From Aurantiacibacter sp. D1-12 (GTDB lineage: Bacteria > Pseudomonadota > Alphaproteobacteria > Sphingomonadales > Sphingomonadaceae): a stretch of 64,000 bases of DNA. The stretch covers positions 682,001 to 746,000 of the forward strand of contig NZ_JAPJZJ010000001.1 in assembly GCF_028858515.1 (NCBI RefSeq), written 5' to 3'. Below are positions 54,519 to 64,000 of the stretch, one piece after another (position 1 is the stretch's first letter; every line of letters begins with the position of its first letter). The position numbers and the translations under genes are program-made. The notes beneath the pieces are model-generated. The model was given only the letters and a program-made list of their open reading frames with translations, ran no database searches and had not been told where the DNA came from.

Positions 54519-54925
54519 TGCCCGCCGGATACTCCGCCACTCCGCTCGCCAAGAAGCTGAACCTGCGCGACGGCATGCGCGTGTGGTTCGATGGCATGCC
54601 GGAAAGCGTGGCGGACGAGATCGGTGAATATGCGCTCGACCTTATCGGTGTCGAAGGGCCTGATAACGAGGTCGACGGAGCGCACATCTTTGTAACCGAA
54701 CGGGCGCGGCTGGCGGACTTGCTCGCAAAGCTGCGTCACACCATTGCGCCAGCCGGGCAGATCTGGGTCAGCTGGCCCAAGAAATCTTCCGGCGTTGAAA
54801 GCGAAGTGACCGAGGATACAATCCGCGAGATCGCTTTGCCGCTGGGTCTTGTCGATACCAAGGTCTGCGCAGTAGACGATGTGTGGTCAGGCCTGAAACT
54901 GGTCATTCGAAAGGAACTACGTTGA
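54518..54925 (+). CDS. DUF3052-like protein
   Basis: 135 residues, TGATG overlap with purL. PAGYSATPLAKKLNLRDGMRVWFDGMPE, then GQIWVSWPKKSSGVESEVTEDTIREIALPLGLVDTKVCAVDDVWSGLKLVIRKE, split conserved blocks of the DUF3052 family. Function unknown; the stop overlaps the flavoprotein start (TTGA). Confidence 0.78.
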   Translation: MPAGYSATPLAKKLNLRDGMRVWFDGMPESVADEIGEYALDLIGVEGPDNEVDGAHIFVTERARLADLLAKLRHTIAPAGQIWVSWPKKSSGVESEVTEDTIREIALPLGLVDTKVCAVDDVWSGLKLVIRKELR

Positions 54926-55608
54926 CCGAGAAGCACCACCCCTTCCCGCCTTTGCCCGAGCTTTCGGACGAAGAGCGTGTCGCGCGCGCCAGCGAAGCCT
55001 ACGAGCACCTCAAAACGCGCCATTCCTGCCGTGATTTCTCCGATACACCCGTTCCGCGCGAAGTGATCGAAAAAGCGATATTGGCAGCGGGCACCGCGCC
55101 CAACGGGGCCAACCACCAGCCGTGGCATTTCGCCGTCATCTCTTCTCCGGAAAAGAAGAAGGCAATCCGCGAGGCAGCCGAGGAAGAAGAACGCCGCTTC
55201 TATGGTGAGGACGGTGACAAGCCCAAAGCATCGGATGAATGGCTGGATGCCCTCGCCCCCATCGGGACAGATGCGCACAAGCCTTTTCTCGAATCCGCAC
55301 CGTGGTTGATCGTCTGCTTTGCGCAGCGCACCGGCGGGATCGAGGAAGACGGCAAGACGCAGAACTACTACGTCAACGAAAGTGTCGGCATCGCCTGTGG
55401 CATGCTGATTTCCGCGCTGCATTCGGCCGGTCTCGCGACACTGACGCACACTCCATCACCCATGGGATTCCTGCGCGACCTGTGTGGCCGCCCGAAGAAC
55501 GAAAAGCCGCTGATGATAGTTGTGGCCGGCCTTCCGGGCGAGAACGCGACCGTGCCCGATCACGCGATCAAGAAGAAGCCGTTGAGCCAAATTGCGAGTT
55601 GGCTTTAG
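54922..55608 (+). CDS. Iodotyrosine-deiodinase-like nitroreductase-family flavoprotein
   Basis: 228 residues from TTG 54922, chosen because AAGGA is ~6 bases upstream and it overlaps the previous stop (TTGA). FMN-binding R33-H-S35-C-R37 and G57-T-A-P-N-G-A-N-H-Q-P-W. The lid region has E90-R-R-F-Y94, matching the Glu/Tyr pair that clamps the amino acid in iodotyrosine deiodinase, and NYYVNESVGIACGMLISALHSAGL and GRPKNEKPLMIVVAGLP follow the same family closely. The Lys of the lid (LKK in human enzyme) is replaced by Ala-Pro, so the ligand may differ. Confidence 0.82.
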   Translation: MTEKHHPFPPLPELSDEERVARASEAYEHLKTRHSCRDFSDTPVPREVIEKAILAAGTAPNGANHQPWHFAVISSPEKKKAIREAAEEEERRFYGEDGDKPKASDEWLDALAPIGTDAHKPFLESAPWLIVCFAQRTGGIEEDGKTQNYYVNESVGIACGMLISALHSAGLATLTHTPSPMGFLRDLCGRPKNEKPLMIVVAGLPGENATVPDHAIKKKPLSQIASWL

Positions 55609-56516
55609 GCCACCCAGTCCATCTCGGGAATTTCCAGCAGCTTGAGCAGGCTCGTCAGATCTCCGCGATCAATCCAGCCGTTGCTTGCGGCGCGCGCCTT
55701 GGGCTTTGCGCGGTAGGCAATGCCATAGCTTGATGCCTGCAGCATAGGAATGTCGTTCGCCCCGTCTCCTGCAGACATGCTGACAGCACTCTCGCCCAGC
55801 GCAGCCAGTTCTTCGAGCAACACCGCCTTCTTGGTGGCGCTATCGACAATCGGGCCGTCGAGGCGACCTGTCAGTGCGCTATTTGTGACCTCCAGGCGAT
55901 TGCCGACCACCCGGTCAAACCCGAGCTGTTTGGCAACAACGTCCGCAAAGTGATGGAATCCCCCGGTCACCAGCACAGTCTTGCAGCCGCGTGACTTGAG
56001 CGTTTGCACCAGAGTGCGTGCCCCCGGCGTGGACGTGATGCGTTCTTCGAGGCAGCGCGTGATGGCGCTTTCCTCAAGCCCAGTGAGCAGGCCGACACGC
56101 TCGGTCAGCGCGCTTTCAAAATCGAGTTCGCCCTGCATGGCCCGCTCGGTAATGTCGGCAACCTTGTCCTTCAGTCCGGCAAAATCAGCGAGTTCGTCGA
56201 TGCATTCCTGCCCGATCATGGTCGAATCCATGTCGGATACGAACAGCTTGGGCACTTCTATAGGCGCGCTGGAGATGATCGCATCACACTCGGAAAAATG
56301 CTTGTCGAGAGCCTCCCGAAGTACAGCCCTGTCATCTCCCGGCGATTCGACCTGCAGCACGTCCCCGCAAAAGTCGAGTATCGCCGCATGCGCCACCGGT
56401 ACCGATGTGTTGGCCAGCTCTGCGGTCATCGTATCGAGCCGGGTTTCCAGTGTGGCGGGGTCTGCTATCAGCCGGGTAATGAGAATGAGAAATACTCCTG
56501 ATCCGCTCGCGCTCAT
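55605..56516 (-). CDS. serB: Phosphoserine phosphatase
   Basis: ~303 residues from ATG 56516. HAD motif DMDST (nucleophile Asp), VTGGFHHFA, and [10 protein letters not shown]. Final step of serine synthesis. An ACT-like N-terminal domain precedes it. Start is uncertain: an ATT at 56486 with AGGAG 8 bases upstream matches the family's usual LITRLIADP beginning, but ATG 56516 is the conservative choice. Either overlaps or abuts the divergent miaA start (56479/56485). The 3' end overlaps the deiodinase-like gene by 4 bases. Confidence 0.9.
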   Translation of the reverse strand: MSASGSGVFLILITRLIADPATLETRLDTMTAELANTSVPVAHAAILDFCGDVLQVESPGDDRAVLREALDKHFSECDAIISSAPIEVPKLFVSDMDSTMIGQECIDELADFAGLKDKVADITERAMQGELDFESALTERVGLLTGLEESAITRCLEERITSTPGARTLVQTLKSRGCKTVLVTGGFHHFADVVAKQLGFDRVVGNRLEVTNSALTGRLDGPIVDSATKKAVLLEELAALGESAVSMSAGDGANDIPMLQASSYGIAYRAKPKARAASNGWIDRGDLTSLLKLLEIPEMDWVA

Positions 56517-57426
56517 TGCAGGGCCGACCGCCAGCGGCAAGAGCGATTGCGCGGTGAAGCTGGCAAAAGCGCTGGAGGAGCGCGGCAAGAGCGCGGTCGT
56601 GATTAACGCGGACAGCGCGCAGGTCTACGCTGATCTGCAGGTGCTCTCGGCTCGCCCGGACGAGGAAGAGATGCAGGGTGTACCCCATAGCCTGTTTGGA
56701 ACATGGGACGGGGCGGAGCCATGTTCGGCGGCAGATTGGGCAGCGGCGGCGAAGGAGGAGATTGCCGCGGCGCATGAAGGCGGAGCGGTGCCGATCCTCG
56801 TCGGCGGCACGGGCATGTACATGTCGACTCTGCTCGACGGGATTGCGCCGATCCCCCCCATTGATCCAGACGTGCGCCGCGAAGTGCGCGCGCTTTCAAC
56901 CGATGATGCCTACTCCGCCCTGCAGGATGCTGATCCAGAGCGAGCCGACATGCTCCACCCCAGCGACAGCCAGCGCATTGCCCGTGCTCTGGAGGTGGTT
57001 CGCTCCACGGGGCGTACGCTGGGCTCGTGGCAAGAACACAAGAGCGGCGGCATTGGCGACCAGGTAGATCTCGCCCCGCTGATCCTGCTTCCTGACAGGG
57101 AGGCACTGTATGAGCGCTGTGACACACGGTTCGCGGCGATGCTCGATCAGGGCGCTGTCGAAGAGGTCGAGGCGCTGCTGGCGCGTGGTCTGTCTTCCGA
57201 GCTGCCGGTCATGCGCGCCATTGGCGTTCTAGAGATTGCCGGATGGCTGCGCGGCGAATGGTCGCGTGAGGAAGCGATCGAGCGCGGAGCCCAGTCTACG
57301 CGCAACTACGCCAAGCGTCAGTACACCTGGTTCCGCAACCAACCTCCGCAAGACTGGTTGCGCGAGAAACCGGAAAATATCGTGATTGATGACATTTTTG
57401 AAATTTTATTCCGCCAAGGCTGTTGA
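56479..57426 (+). CDS. miaA: tRNA dimethylallyltransferase MiaA
   Basis: ~315 residues (ATG 56479; ATG 56485 possible). P-loop [60 protein letters not shown] and [13 protein letters not shown]. Adds an isopentenyl group to A37. Ends at the ilvB leader promoter, whose -35 overlaps the miaA stop region. Confidence 0.95.
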   Translation: MRMRNTPDPLALIAGPTASGKSDCAVKLAKALEERGKSAVVINADSAQVYADLQVLSARPDEEEMQGVPHSLFGTWDGAEPCSAADWAAAAKEEIAAAHEGGAVPILVGGTGMYMSTLLDGIAPIPPIDPDVRREVRALSTDDAYSALQDADPERADMLHPSDSQRIARALEVVRSTGRTLGSWQEHKSGGIGDQVDLAPLILLPDREALYERCDTRFAAMLDQGAVEEVEALLARGLSSELPVMRAIGVLEIAGWLRGEWSREEAIERGAQSTRNYAKRQYTWFRNQPPQDWLREKPENIVIDDIFEILFRQGC

Positions 57427-57451
57427 CACGCGCAAAACCTGTCCATAGACG
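57423..57451 (+). promoter_or_regulatory. Candidate ilvB leader promoter
   Basis: Perfect TTGACA at 57423-57428, 17-base spacer, weak TAGACG -10 at 57446-57451. Places the start near 57458, about 40 bases before the leader ATG. The -35 lies within the last codons of miaA. Confidence 0.5.
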
Positions 57452-57496
57452 GGCGATATGCGCTGCGATGCAGCATTCGAACAGGACCCGAAACCA

Positions 57497-57541
57497 TGAT
57501 TGCCCTTATCGTCGTCATTCTTGCGGAGAGCGCAGGCTGAT
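57497..57541 (+). CDS. Branched-chain leader peptide of ilvB attenuator
   Basis: 14-residue ORF MIALIVVILAESAG (ATG 57497, TGA 57539-57541) with AGGA 9 bases upstream. Seven of the first nine residues are Ile, Leu or Val. It overlaps the antiterminator arm (57534-57545), so ribosome position can control the downstream hairpins: stalling on the Ile/Val/Leu codons (57500-57523) leaves that arm free. Confidence 0.88.
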
Positions 57542-57602
57542 AGGGTAGTCTTCATGTGACCACTTCCGATCGGCCTGATGCACCCCGCATCGGGCCTTTT
57601 TT
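57534..57602 (+). terminator. ilvB attenuator (antiterminator/terminator)
   Basis: Antiterminator: CAGGCTGATAGG (57534-57545) pairs with CCGATCGGCCTG (57566-57577), 12 positions with one G-U pair and one mismatch. Terminator: GGCCTGATGC (57572-57581) pairs with GCATCGGGCC (57587-57596), 10 bp with one G-U, loop ACCCC, then six T. The two structures share 57572-57577 and exclude each other. The stop codon of the leader peptide lies inside the antiterminator arm. Confidence 0.88.
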
Positions 57603-57621
57603 ATTGCGTAGGAGAAAGACA

Positions 57622-59367
57622 TTGGCGCAGCGCTCCGGAGCCGCCCTGTTGGTAGACTGCCTGGTCAGGCAAGGGGTCGAACACGTGTTCGGCTATCCCG
57701 GCGGCGCGGTCCTGCCGATTTACGACGAGCTTTTCGGTGACGAGCGTATTCGCCACATTCTTGTGCGGCACGAAGCCGGCGCGGCCCATGCAGCAGAGGG
57801 TTATGCACGTTCAACCGGAAGGCCCGGTGTAGTGCTGGTGACCTCCGGCCCGGGCGCGACCAATGCGATTACCGGGATTGCCGATGCTTTCCTCGATTCC
57901 ATCCCGATGGTCGTGATTACCGGGCAGGTAGCGACCAACCTGATCGGCACAGATGCTTTCCAGGAAGCCGACACCGTTGGCCTCACCCGACATTGCTCGA
58001 AGCACAATTACCTTGTCAAAGATCCTGAAGACCTTGTTGCAACTATCGAGGAAGCTTTCGAAATTGCTACATCGGGCCGACCCGGCCCGGTGGTTATCGA
58101 CATTCCCAAGAACGTGCAGGTCGCCACGGCTTCGGACAAGCCAAAGGAACGTCGCAAGCGCTATGTGCCGCACACCGTGGGCGCAGCGGACGAAATCGCC
58201 GAAGCGGTCGAGATGATCGCTTCCGCAGAACGCCTCGTGTTCTACACCGGCGGCGGTGTGATCAATGCCGGGCCGCGTGCTAGCGAGCTACTCCGACAAT
58301 TGCAGGACCGTACCGGGGCGCCGCTCACCTCCACCCTGATGGGCCTGGGCGCCTTCCCCGCCGACCATCCTGACTGGCTCGGGATGCTGGGTATGCATGG
58401 CACCTATGAAGCCAATATGGCGATGAACCAGTGCGATGTGATGGTCTGCGTGGGCGCGCGTTTCGATGACCGGGTGACCGGCCGCCTTGATGCCTTTTCG
58501 CCGCACAGCAAGAAGATCCACATCGATATCGACCGTGCGAGCATCAACAAGATCGTCCCTGTGGAGCTAGGCATCGTCGGTGATTGCGCCGCAGTGCTGG
58601 AGCAGATGCTCGAATGCTGGGGCACACGCAAATCGCGCGATCTGGGCGAATGGAAAGCACGCATCACCGGTTGGCGTGCACGTGACAGCCTCGCCTACCC
58701 ACCCCGCGCGAGCGACGGCGGTAATGCCATCATGCCGCAGCTCGCTGTGGAGCGGCTGTTCGCGCTCACCAGGGATCGCGATCCGATCATCACCACCGAA
58801 GTCGGCCAGCATCAGATGTGGGCGGCACAATATTTCGGGTTCAACGCACCCAACAAATGGCTCACCAGCGGCGGCCTCGGCACGATGGGCTACGGGCTGC
58901 CCGCCGCTATCGGCGCGCAGATCGGCAATCCCGATGCGCTGGTGATCGATATTGCCGGTGAAGCGAGCATCCAGATGAACATTCAGGAGCTCGGCACCGC
59001 GAGCCAGTATCGCCTGCCGGTGAAGGTGTTCATCCTCAACAACGAATACATGGGCATGGTCCGCCAATGGCAGGAGCTGACCTATGAAAGCCGCTACTCG
59101 AACTCCTATTCGGATAGCCTGCCCGATTTCGTACGGCTCGCCGAAGCCTATGGCTGGAAGGGCGTCCAGATCACCGAGGAAGCGGGGCTCGATGCTGGCA
59201 TCGAGGCGATGCTCGACCATGACGGCCCGGTGATCGTCGATTGCCGCGTGGCGAAAGAGGCTAACTGCTTCCCGATGATCCCCAGCGGCGCGGCGCACAC
59301 CGAAATGCTGCTCTACGGCGACATGGTCGAAGGCACGATGGAAGACGAAGCAAAGGCCTTGGTGTAA
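57622..59367 (+). CDS. ilvB: Acetolactate synthase large subunit
   Basis: 581 residues from TTG 57622, with TAGGAG 7 bases upstream; the in-frame GTG at 57556 is rejected because it runs through the attenuator terminator. TPP-dependent: catalytic Glu in [14 protein letters not shown], and the metal/TPP motif reads [12 protein letters not shown]...NN, with Glu replacing the usual Asp of GDA/GDG. Condenses pyruvate with itself or 2-oxobutyrate. TAATG overlap with ilvN. Confidence 0.95.
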   Translation: MAQRSGAALLVDCLVRQGVEHVFGYPGGAVLPIYDELFGDERIRHILVRHEAGAAHAAEGYARSTGRPGVVLVTSGPGATNAITGIADAFLDSIPMVVITGQVATNLIGTDAFQEADTVGLTRHCSKHNYLVKDPEDLVATIEEAFEIATSGRPGPVVIDIPKNVQVATASDKPKERRKRYVPHTVGAADEIAEAVEMIASAERLVFYTGGGVINAGPRASELLRQLQDRTGAPLTSTLMGLGAFPADHPDWLGMLGMHGTYEANMAMNQCDVMVCVGARFDDRVTGRLDAFSPHSKKIHIDIDRASINKIVPVELGIVGDCAAVLEQMLECWGTRKSRDLGEWKARITGWRARDSLAYPPRASDGGNAIMPQLAVERLFALTRDRDPIITTEVGQHQMWAAQYFGFNAPNKWLTSGGLGTMGYGLPAAIGAQIGNPDALVIDIAGEASIQMNIQELGTASQYRLPVKVFILNNEYMGMVRQWQELTYESRYSNSYSDSLPDFVRLAEAYGWKGVQITEEAGLDAGIEAMLDHDGPVIVDCRVAKEANCFPMIPSGAAHTEMLLYGDMVEGTMEDEAKALV

Positions 59368-59882
59368 TGAAAATCGAACATCGCGCAGCAGAGCGCCATG
59401 TGCTCACCGTCACCGTAGACAACGAGCCGGGCATCCTCGCCAAGATCACCGGCCTGTTCACCGCGCGCGGATACAATATCGACAGCCTGACCGTGGCCGA
59501 TATCAGCGAAGATCACGCGATCAGCCGCATTACCGTTGTCACCAACGGTCCGCCACAGGTAATCGACCAGATCATGGCGCAGCTCGAGCGGCTGGTGCCT
59601 GTTCACCGCGTCACCGACCTGACCGATGAAGGCCCGCACGTGGAACGCGAACTGGCGCTGGTGAAGGTACACGGCACCGGCGACCATCGCGTCGAAGCTC
59701 TTCGCATAGCCGACGTTTTCCGCGCCAATGTGGTGGACACCACCACAGAAAGCTTTGTGTTCGAGCTGACAGGTGCCACAGACAAGATCGATAGCTTCAT
59801 CGCGCTGATGCGCGGGCTAGGTCTTGTCGAAGTAGGCCGGTCCGGCGTCGTCGGGATGATGCGCGGAGCTGAAGGAGCTTAG
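59367..59882 (+). CDS. ilvN: Acetolactate synthase small (regulatory) subunit
   Basis: 171 residues. N-terminal ACT domain (VLTVTVDNEPGILAKITGLFTARGYNIDSLTVA) with feedback site, and a C-terminal ACT-like domain (LALVKVHGTGDHRVEALRIADVFRANVVD, ATDKIDSFIALMRGLGLVE). Activates IlvB and gives Val inhibition. Start overlaps ilvB stop. Confidence 0.95.
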   Translation: MKIEHRAAERHVLTVTVDNEPGILAKITGLFTARGYNIDSLTVADISEDHAISRITVVTNGPPQVIDQIMAQLERLVPVHRVTDLTDEGPHVERELALVKVHGTGDHRVEALRIADVFRANVVDTTTESFVFELTGATDKIDSFIALMRGLGLVEVGRSGVVGMMRGAEGA

Positions 59883-59887
59883 TTCAC

Positions 59888-60286
59888 GTGGAATACCTCA
59901 ACCCGACATTCATGCTGCTGTGGGCAGCGGCCATTTGTGTAATCACAGCCGGAATTCACTCAGTCGTTGGCGAGCGGCGGCTCATTATCCCGGCACTCGC
60001 GATTGACGCGCCGCTGATGAACAGCCCGCTCGCTCGCGCAGTGTTCCGCTTTGCCTGGCATTGGACAACTGTGATCTGGGTCCTCGTCGCTGCCGTTCTG
60101 GTACTGATGGCCTATGGCGATATCGACATTCCAATGCTTCTGCTGGGCATCGGCGCGACTCATCTCGCGGCAGGCCTGATCAGCGCGATCTGGTCGCGCG
60201 GCCAGTTTATCGGCGCACCGCTCATCACACTGGCGGGCGTTCTCATCCTTCTCGCCTATTACGTAACAACTTCGACAACGACCTGA
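59888..60286 (+). CDS. Hypothetical four-helix membrane protein
   Basis: 132 residues from GTG 59888, 5 bases after ilvN. Four hydrophobic segments (FMLLWAAAICVITAGIHSVVG, HWTTVIWVLVAAVLVLMAYG, IPMLLLGIGATHLAAGLISAIW, PLITLAGVLILLAYYV). No family recognised. It interrupts the ilvBN-ilvC cluster. Confidence 0.72.
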   Translation: MEYLNPTFMLLWAAAICVITAGIHSVVGERRLIIPALAIDAPLMNSPLARAVFRFAWHWTTVIWVLVAAVLVLMAYGDIDIPMLLLGIGATHLAAGLISAIWSRGQFIGAPLITLAGVLILLAYYVTTSTTT

Positions 60287-61330
<1,044 letters not shown>

Positions 61331-61342
61331 AGGGGTAATCCG

Positions 61343-61696
61343 ATGGCAGAGCACAAAGTCTTTTCGATGAGCTTTGCCAGCATCTACCCACACTACGTCA
61401 ACAAGGTCGAAAAGAAGGGCCGCACCAAAGACGATCTCGACAAGGTGCTGCGCTGGGTGACTGGCTATTCGCAAGAGCAGCTGGACAGCCAGATCGACAA
61501 GAAAATCGATTGCCGCACCTTTATCGAGGAAGCCCCACTCAATCCGGACCGCACGCTGATCAAAGGTGTGGTCTGCGGCGTACGCGTGGAAGAAGTGGAA
61601 GACCCGCTGATGCGCGAGCTGCGCTACATGGACAAGGTCGTCGATGAGCTGGCGCGGGGCAAGAAGATGGAGAGCATTCTGCGCAAGCCGGAATGA
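61343..61696 (+). CDS. DUF2200-family protein
   Basis: 117 residues. [46 protein letters not shown], then [54 protein letters not shown] in adjacent blocks: the DUF2200 pattern. Function unknown. The stop overlaps the next start (ATGA). Confidence 0.8.
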   Translation: MAEHKVFSMSFASIYPHYVNKVEKKGRTKDDLDKVLRWVTGYSQEQLDSQIDKKIDCRTFIEEAPLNPDRTLIKGVVCGVRVEEVEDPLMRELRYMDKVVDELARGKKMESILRKPE

Positions 61697-62292
61697 ATGA
61701 AGGTCGCGTCACCATTGCTGTTCTGGTCCTGTGCGCTGCATTGTGGGCGGGCATTGTCCTACGCCAGTCCAGCGAGAACCTCGGTAACGAGATTTACGAG
61801 CGTACGGCCACAGATGCTCAGGTGCAGCAGGCCGCACGCGAACAGCTCAGCAATCTGCAACAACAGAGCTTTGCCGAAGACACCGAGTATTGCGGATTGC
61901 TGGCGGAGAACGCTGATGGCGAAATCGTTAGCCGGACGGTGATCGTGGGCGATCATGAAAGCTGCGACATCACCTATTTCGACGTACGCACGCTTTACCC
62001 GCTCGCGACCTATCACACCCATGCTGGCTTCAATACCGACTACGACAGCGAGGTGCCTTCCACTCTCGATATCGAGAGTGACATGGCAAGCGGGATGGAC
62101 GGTTTTGTCTCCACTCCAGGCGGGCGGTTCTGGCATATCGATGCGGAGACTGGGACAGCGACACAGGTGTGCGGAGAGGGATGCCTGCCCAGCGATCCGC
62201 GCTATCGGCCGTGTAATGGAGCAGCTCCAGAGGAGAGCTATACGCTGGCGAGCCTGCGGGCGCGGTTTGGCAGTCTTTTGCCATCCTGCTGA
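61693..62292 (+). CDS. Membrane-anchored protein with JAMM-like (DUF4329-like) domain
   Basis: 199 residues. One N-terminal membrane helix ([18 protein letters not shown]), a helical linker, then a domain with [24 protein letters not shown]-x-H followed after 12 residues by S-x-x-D, the metal-binding order of JAMM/MPN-type metalloproteases and of DUF4329 domains. Four Cys in the C-terminal part. Extracytoplasmic. Function unknown; it sits inside the ilv-leu cluster. Confidence 0.65.
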   Translation: MNEGRVTIAVLVLCAALWAGIVLRQSSENLGNEIYERTATDAQVQQAAREQLSNLQQQSFAEDTEYCGLLAENADGEIVSRTVIVGDHESCDITYFDVRTLYPLATYHTHAGFNTDYDSEVPSTLDIESDMASGMDGFVSTPGGRFWHIDAETGTATQVCGEGCLPSDPRYRPCNGAAPEESYTLASLRARFGSLLPSC

Positions 62293-62368
62293 ACATCAAT
62301 TCATGGTTCCAAAAGAAACCACATTCGCGGGTGGACGGGGCTTGCGAATGCCGATAGCACCACATCCC

Positions 62369-62416
62369 ATGAACACAGGCACACGCCTTATTCTGCTTCG
62401 ACTTACGCGCCCTTAG
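62369..62416 (+). CDS. Leucine-rich leader peptide of leuA
   Basis: 15-residue ORF MNTGTRLILLRLTRP (ATG 62369, TAG 62414-62416) with Leu at positions 7, 9, 10 and 12 and Ile at 8. It ends inside the 5' arm of the downstream hairpin (62410-62419), so a stalled ribosome would affect folding. No strong ribosome-binding site; in-frame ATGs at 62348 and 62303 are alternatives. Resembles leu leaders elsewhere. Confidence 0.65.
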   Translation: MNTGTRLILLRLTRP

Positions 62417-62459
62417 GCGCGCCGTTTATCCTGCCCCAGAGCAGGCACCCGCCTAAGGG
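62410..62459 (+). promoter_or_regulatory. Regulatory hairpin of the leuA leader
   Basis: Perfect 10-bp arms CCCTTAGGCG (62410-62419) and CGCCTAAGGG (62450-62459) enclosing a 30-base loop with its own hairpin (CCTGC 62430-62434 and GCAGG 62441-62445). The 5' arm includes the leader stop codon. No T-run follows, so it is not a normal intrinsic terminator; a translation-attenuation or pausing role is inferred. Confidence 0.6.
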
Positions 62460-62503
62460 TCTCTCCATTCCCCAATCTGGCAAGTCGAAGAAAGCCACAT
62501 CCT

Positions 62504-64000
62504 ATGCCCATGCTGAGTGATCCCAGCGCCAAGTACCGCCCGTTTCCGCAAGTCGATCTGCCCGATCGCCAGTGGCCCACGCGCACCATCACTGCGCCGC
62601 CGCGCTGGCTTTCCACCGACCTGCGCGATGGCAACCAGTCGATCATCGACCCGATGGACCGCGCGAAGAAGACCCGCTTCTTCGATCTGCTGGTGAAATG
62701 CGGCCTCAAGGAGATCGAAGTCGGCTTCCCTGCCGCAGGTGAAACCGAGTTCGACTTCATCAGCTGGCTGGTAAATTCGGACAAGGTGCCCGACGACGTG
62801 GTGGTGCAGGTGCTCACCCAATCGCGTGAGGATCTGATCAAGCGCAGCTTCGAAAGCCTCGAAGGTGCACACTCGGCAATTGTCCACCTTTACAACGCCG
62901 TCAGCCCGGCATGGCGTGACATCGTGTTCCGCATGAGTCGGGAAGATGTGAAGAACATAGCGGTCAGAGGCGCGCAATTGCTGGTGGACGAAGCGGAAAA
63001 GCGCCCTGGCACCGACTGGCACTTCCAGTACTCGCCCGAGACCTTCTCGACCGCAGAGCTCGATTTCAGTCTGGAGGTTTGCGAAGCAGTGATGCAGATC
63101 GTCGGCCCCACACCGGATCGTCCGATCATCCTCAACCTGCCTGCGACGGTCGAGGCGGCCACGCCCAACATCTACGCCGACCAGATCGAGTACTTTTGCC
63201 GCAATCTTTCGAACCGCAATGCGGCGGTGATCAGCCTCCACACACATAATGACCGCGGAACCGGAGTAGCCGCCGCTGAGCTCGGCATGATGGCGGGCGC
63301 AGACCGCGTGGAAGGATGCCTGTTCGGCAACGGAGAGCGAACAGGCAACTGCTGCCTCGTGACCGTCGCGCTCAATATGTATACGCAAGGTGTCGATCCG
63401 GGGCTCGACTTCTCCGACATCGACAGCGTCATCGAAACGGTGGAATACTGCAACGAATTGCCCGTTCACCAGCGGCACCCCTACGGCGGAGAATTGGTCT
63501 ACACCGCCTTCTCCGGCAGCCACCAGGATGCGATCAAAAAGGGGTTCGAGGCGCACGAAGCGCAGAACCACAACGAATGGCGCGTGCCCTACCTGCCCAT
63601 CGACCCCGCCGATCTCGGTCGCGATTACGAAGCAGTGATCCGCGTCAATTCGCAAAGCGGCAAAGGCGGCTTTGCCTGGGTGCTGCAGCAGGATCAGGGT
63701 CTCAAGCTTCCCAAACGCCTGCAGGCTCACTTCTCCAAGCATGTGCAGTTTACGGCCGATGATCAGGGCCGCGAGCTGGGCGCTGCCGATATCTGGGAAT
63801 GCTTCCGCCAGACCTACTACTTGCAAGTCGACAAACGCCGCTTTGCATTGGTCGATTATGAAGAAAGTCGTGCTTCGGACGGGACACGGATCTTCACCGG
63901 CACAGTGGAGGTGGACGGAGAGGCGCAGCGCGTTTCCGGGCGAGGCAAAGGCCTCATCTCCTCAGTGCTTGCGACGCTACGCGAGGGGTTCGACGTTGAC
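62504..64000 (+). CDS. leuA: 2-isopropylmalate synthase (type 2 LeuA), 3' end outside window
   Basis: 499 codons visible, frame open to the window end; the full protein should be about 550-560 residues. Begins [20 protein letters not shown] (ATG 62504; ATG 62510 also possible). DRE-TIM metallolyase motifs: [16 protein letters not shown] (metal Asp), [12 protein letters not shown], and [15 protein letters not shown]. Start of the regulatory LeuA_dimer domain is visible (VLQQDQG... [11 protein letters not shown]). First committed step of leucine synthesis. Confidence 0.95.
   Translation, partial: MPMLSDPSAKYRPFPQVDLPDRQWPTRTITAPPRWLSTDLRDGNQSIIDPMDRAKKTRFFDLLVKCGLKEIEVGFPAAGETEFDFISWLVNSDKVPDDVVVQVLTQSREDLIKRSFESLEGAHSAIVHLYNAVSPAWRDIVFRMSREDVKNIAVRGAQLLVDEAEKRPGTDWHFQYSPETFSTAELDFSLEVCEAVMQIVGPTPDRPIILNLPATVEAATPNIYADQIEYFCRNLSNRNAAVISLHTHNDRGTGVAAAELGMMAGADRVEGCLFGNGERTGNCCLVTVALNMYTQGVDPGLDFSDIDSVIETVEYCNELPVHQRHPYGGELVYTAFSGSHQDAIKKGFEAHEAQNHNEWRVPYLPIDPADLGRDYEAVIRVNSQSGKGGFAWVLQQDQGLKLPKRLQAHFSKHVQFTADDQGRELGAADIWECFRQTYYLQVDKRRFALVDYEESRASDGTRIFTGTVEVDGEAQRVSGRGKGLISSVLATLREGFDVD

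Noticed and set aside
54922-55608. BluB (dimethylbenzimidazole synthase) for the nitroreductase-family gene
   Set aside because: The lid Glu/Tyr pair and C-terminus match iodotyrosine deiodinase, and no cobalamin genes are near.
57556-57621. GTG 57556 as the ilvB start
   Set aside because: The extension would encode the attenuator terminator; TTG 57622 has a ribosome-binding site and starts at the family N-terminus.
62410-62460. leuA leader hairpin as intrinsic terminator
   Set aside because: No U-tract follows the stem; listed as a regulatory hairpin instead.
62453-63826. 457-residue open frame on the minus strand
   Set aside because: Antisense to leuA, whose catalytic motifs are intact.

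Overview
The window is a gene-dense, GC-rich (roughly 60%) stretch of bacterial chromosome and looks like core genome of an alphaproteobacterium, most likely a sphingomonad of the Erythrobacter type. Supporting signs are a GTTC-N7-GTTC SOS box, a GGAAC-N16-CGTT general-stress (EcfG-type) promoter, type 2 LeuA, a RibBX-type riboflavin enzyme, the order carA / carB / greA / yqeY / dnaG / rpoD, and many short alanine-rich membrane proteins. I see no insertion sequence, prophage, CRISPR array or rRNA operon. One tRNA gene (Lys, anticodon CTT) is present.

Layout. 1-1518: the end of a bicarbonate transporter gene (sbtA), its PII-like partner (sbtB) and a beta-carbonic anhydrase, all translationally overlapped. 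1531-8000: a lipoprotein with helix-hairpin-helix repeats behind a Fur-like palindrome, MsrQ-like heme protein, NYN-LOTUS protein, a membrane-bound winged-helix regulator divergent from a serine hydrolase, a lipoprotein and mutL. 8163-13837: the rod-shape operon mreB-mreC-mreD-mrdA-rodA. 13938-16438: tRNA-Lys, a GGDEF protein and an M48-like peptidase. 16448-18749: flavin reductase divergent from an HTH-RibBX fusion and ribH, with a palindromic operator between them. 18804-21765: an SOS-box Y-family polymerase and enolase. 21808-24150: a YqjD/YqjE-like membrane-protein operon behind an EcfG-type promoter. 24220-35819: greA, carB, an unknown AT-richer gene wedged between carB and carA, carA, yqeY, dnaG and rpoD. 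35845-42708: RluE-type pseudouridine synthase, aspartic protease, methyltransferase, rpiB-glyA-nrdR-trmJ and rpsD. 42822-51768: chorismate mutase, S9 peptidase, tgt/queA (queuosine), outer-membrane proteins, cyclophilin, coaD, ispA, xseB. 51819-57426: DUF2177, purL, DUF3052, an iodotyrosine-deiodinase-like flavoprotein, serB and miaA. 57423-64000: branched-chain amino-acid genes ilvB-ilvN-orf-ilvC-DUF2200-orf-leuA.

Regulation visible in the sequence is the richest part. ilvB is preceded by a 14-residue Ile/Leu/Val-rich leader peptide, an antiterminator and a terminator (classical attenuation). leuA is preceded by a Leu-rich leader peptide and a large hairpin. The ribB-type gene carries its own N-terminal HTH domain and sits beside a three-half-site operator shared with a divergent flavin reductase. 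The Y-family polymerase has an SOS box containing a -10-like element directly before the start codon.

The best candidates for something undescribed are the unrecognised gene translationally coupled inside carA-carB, the HTH-RibBX/operator pair, and the stress-promoter-driven set of anchor-motif membrane proteins. None of these could be checked against databases here, so family names rest on recognised motifs and synteny.
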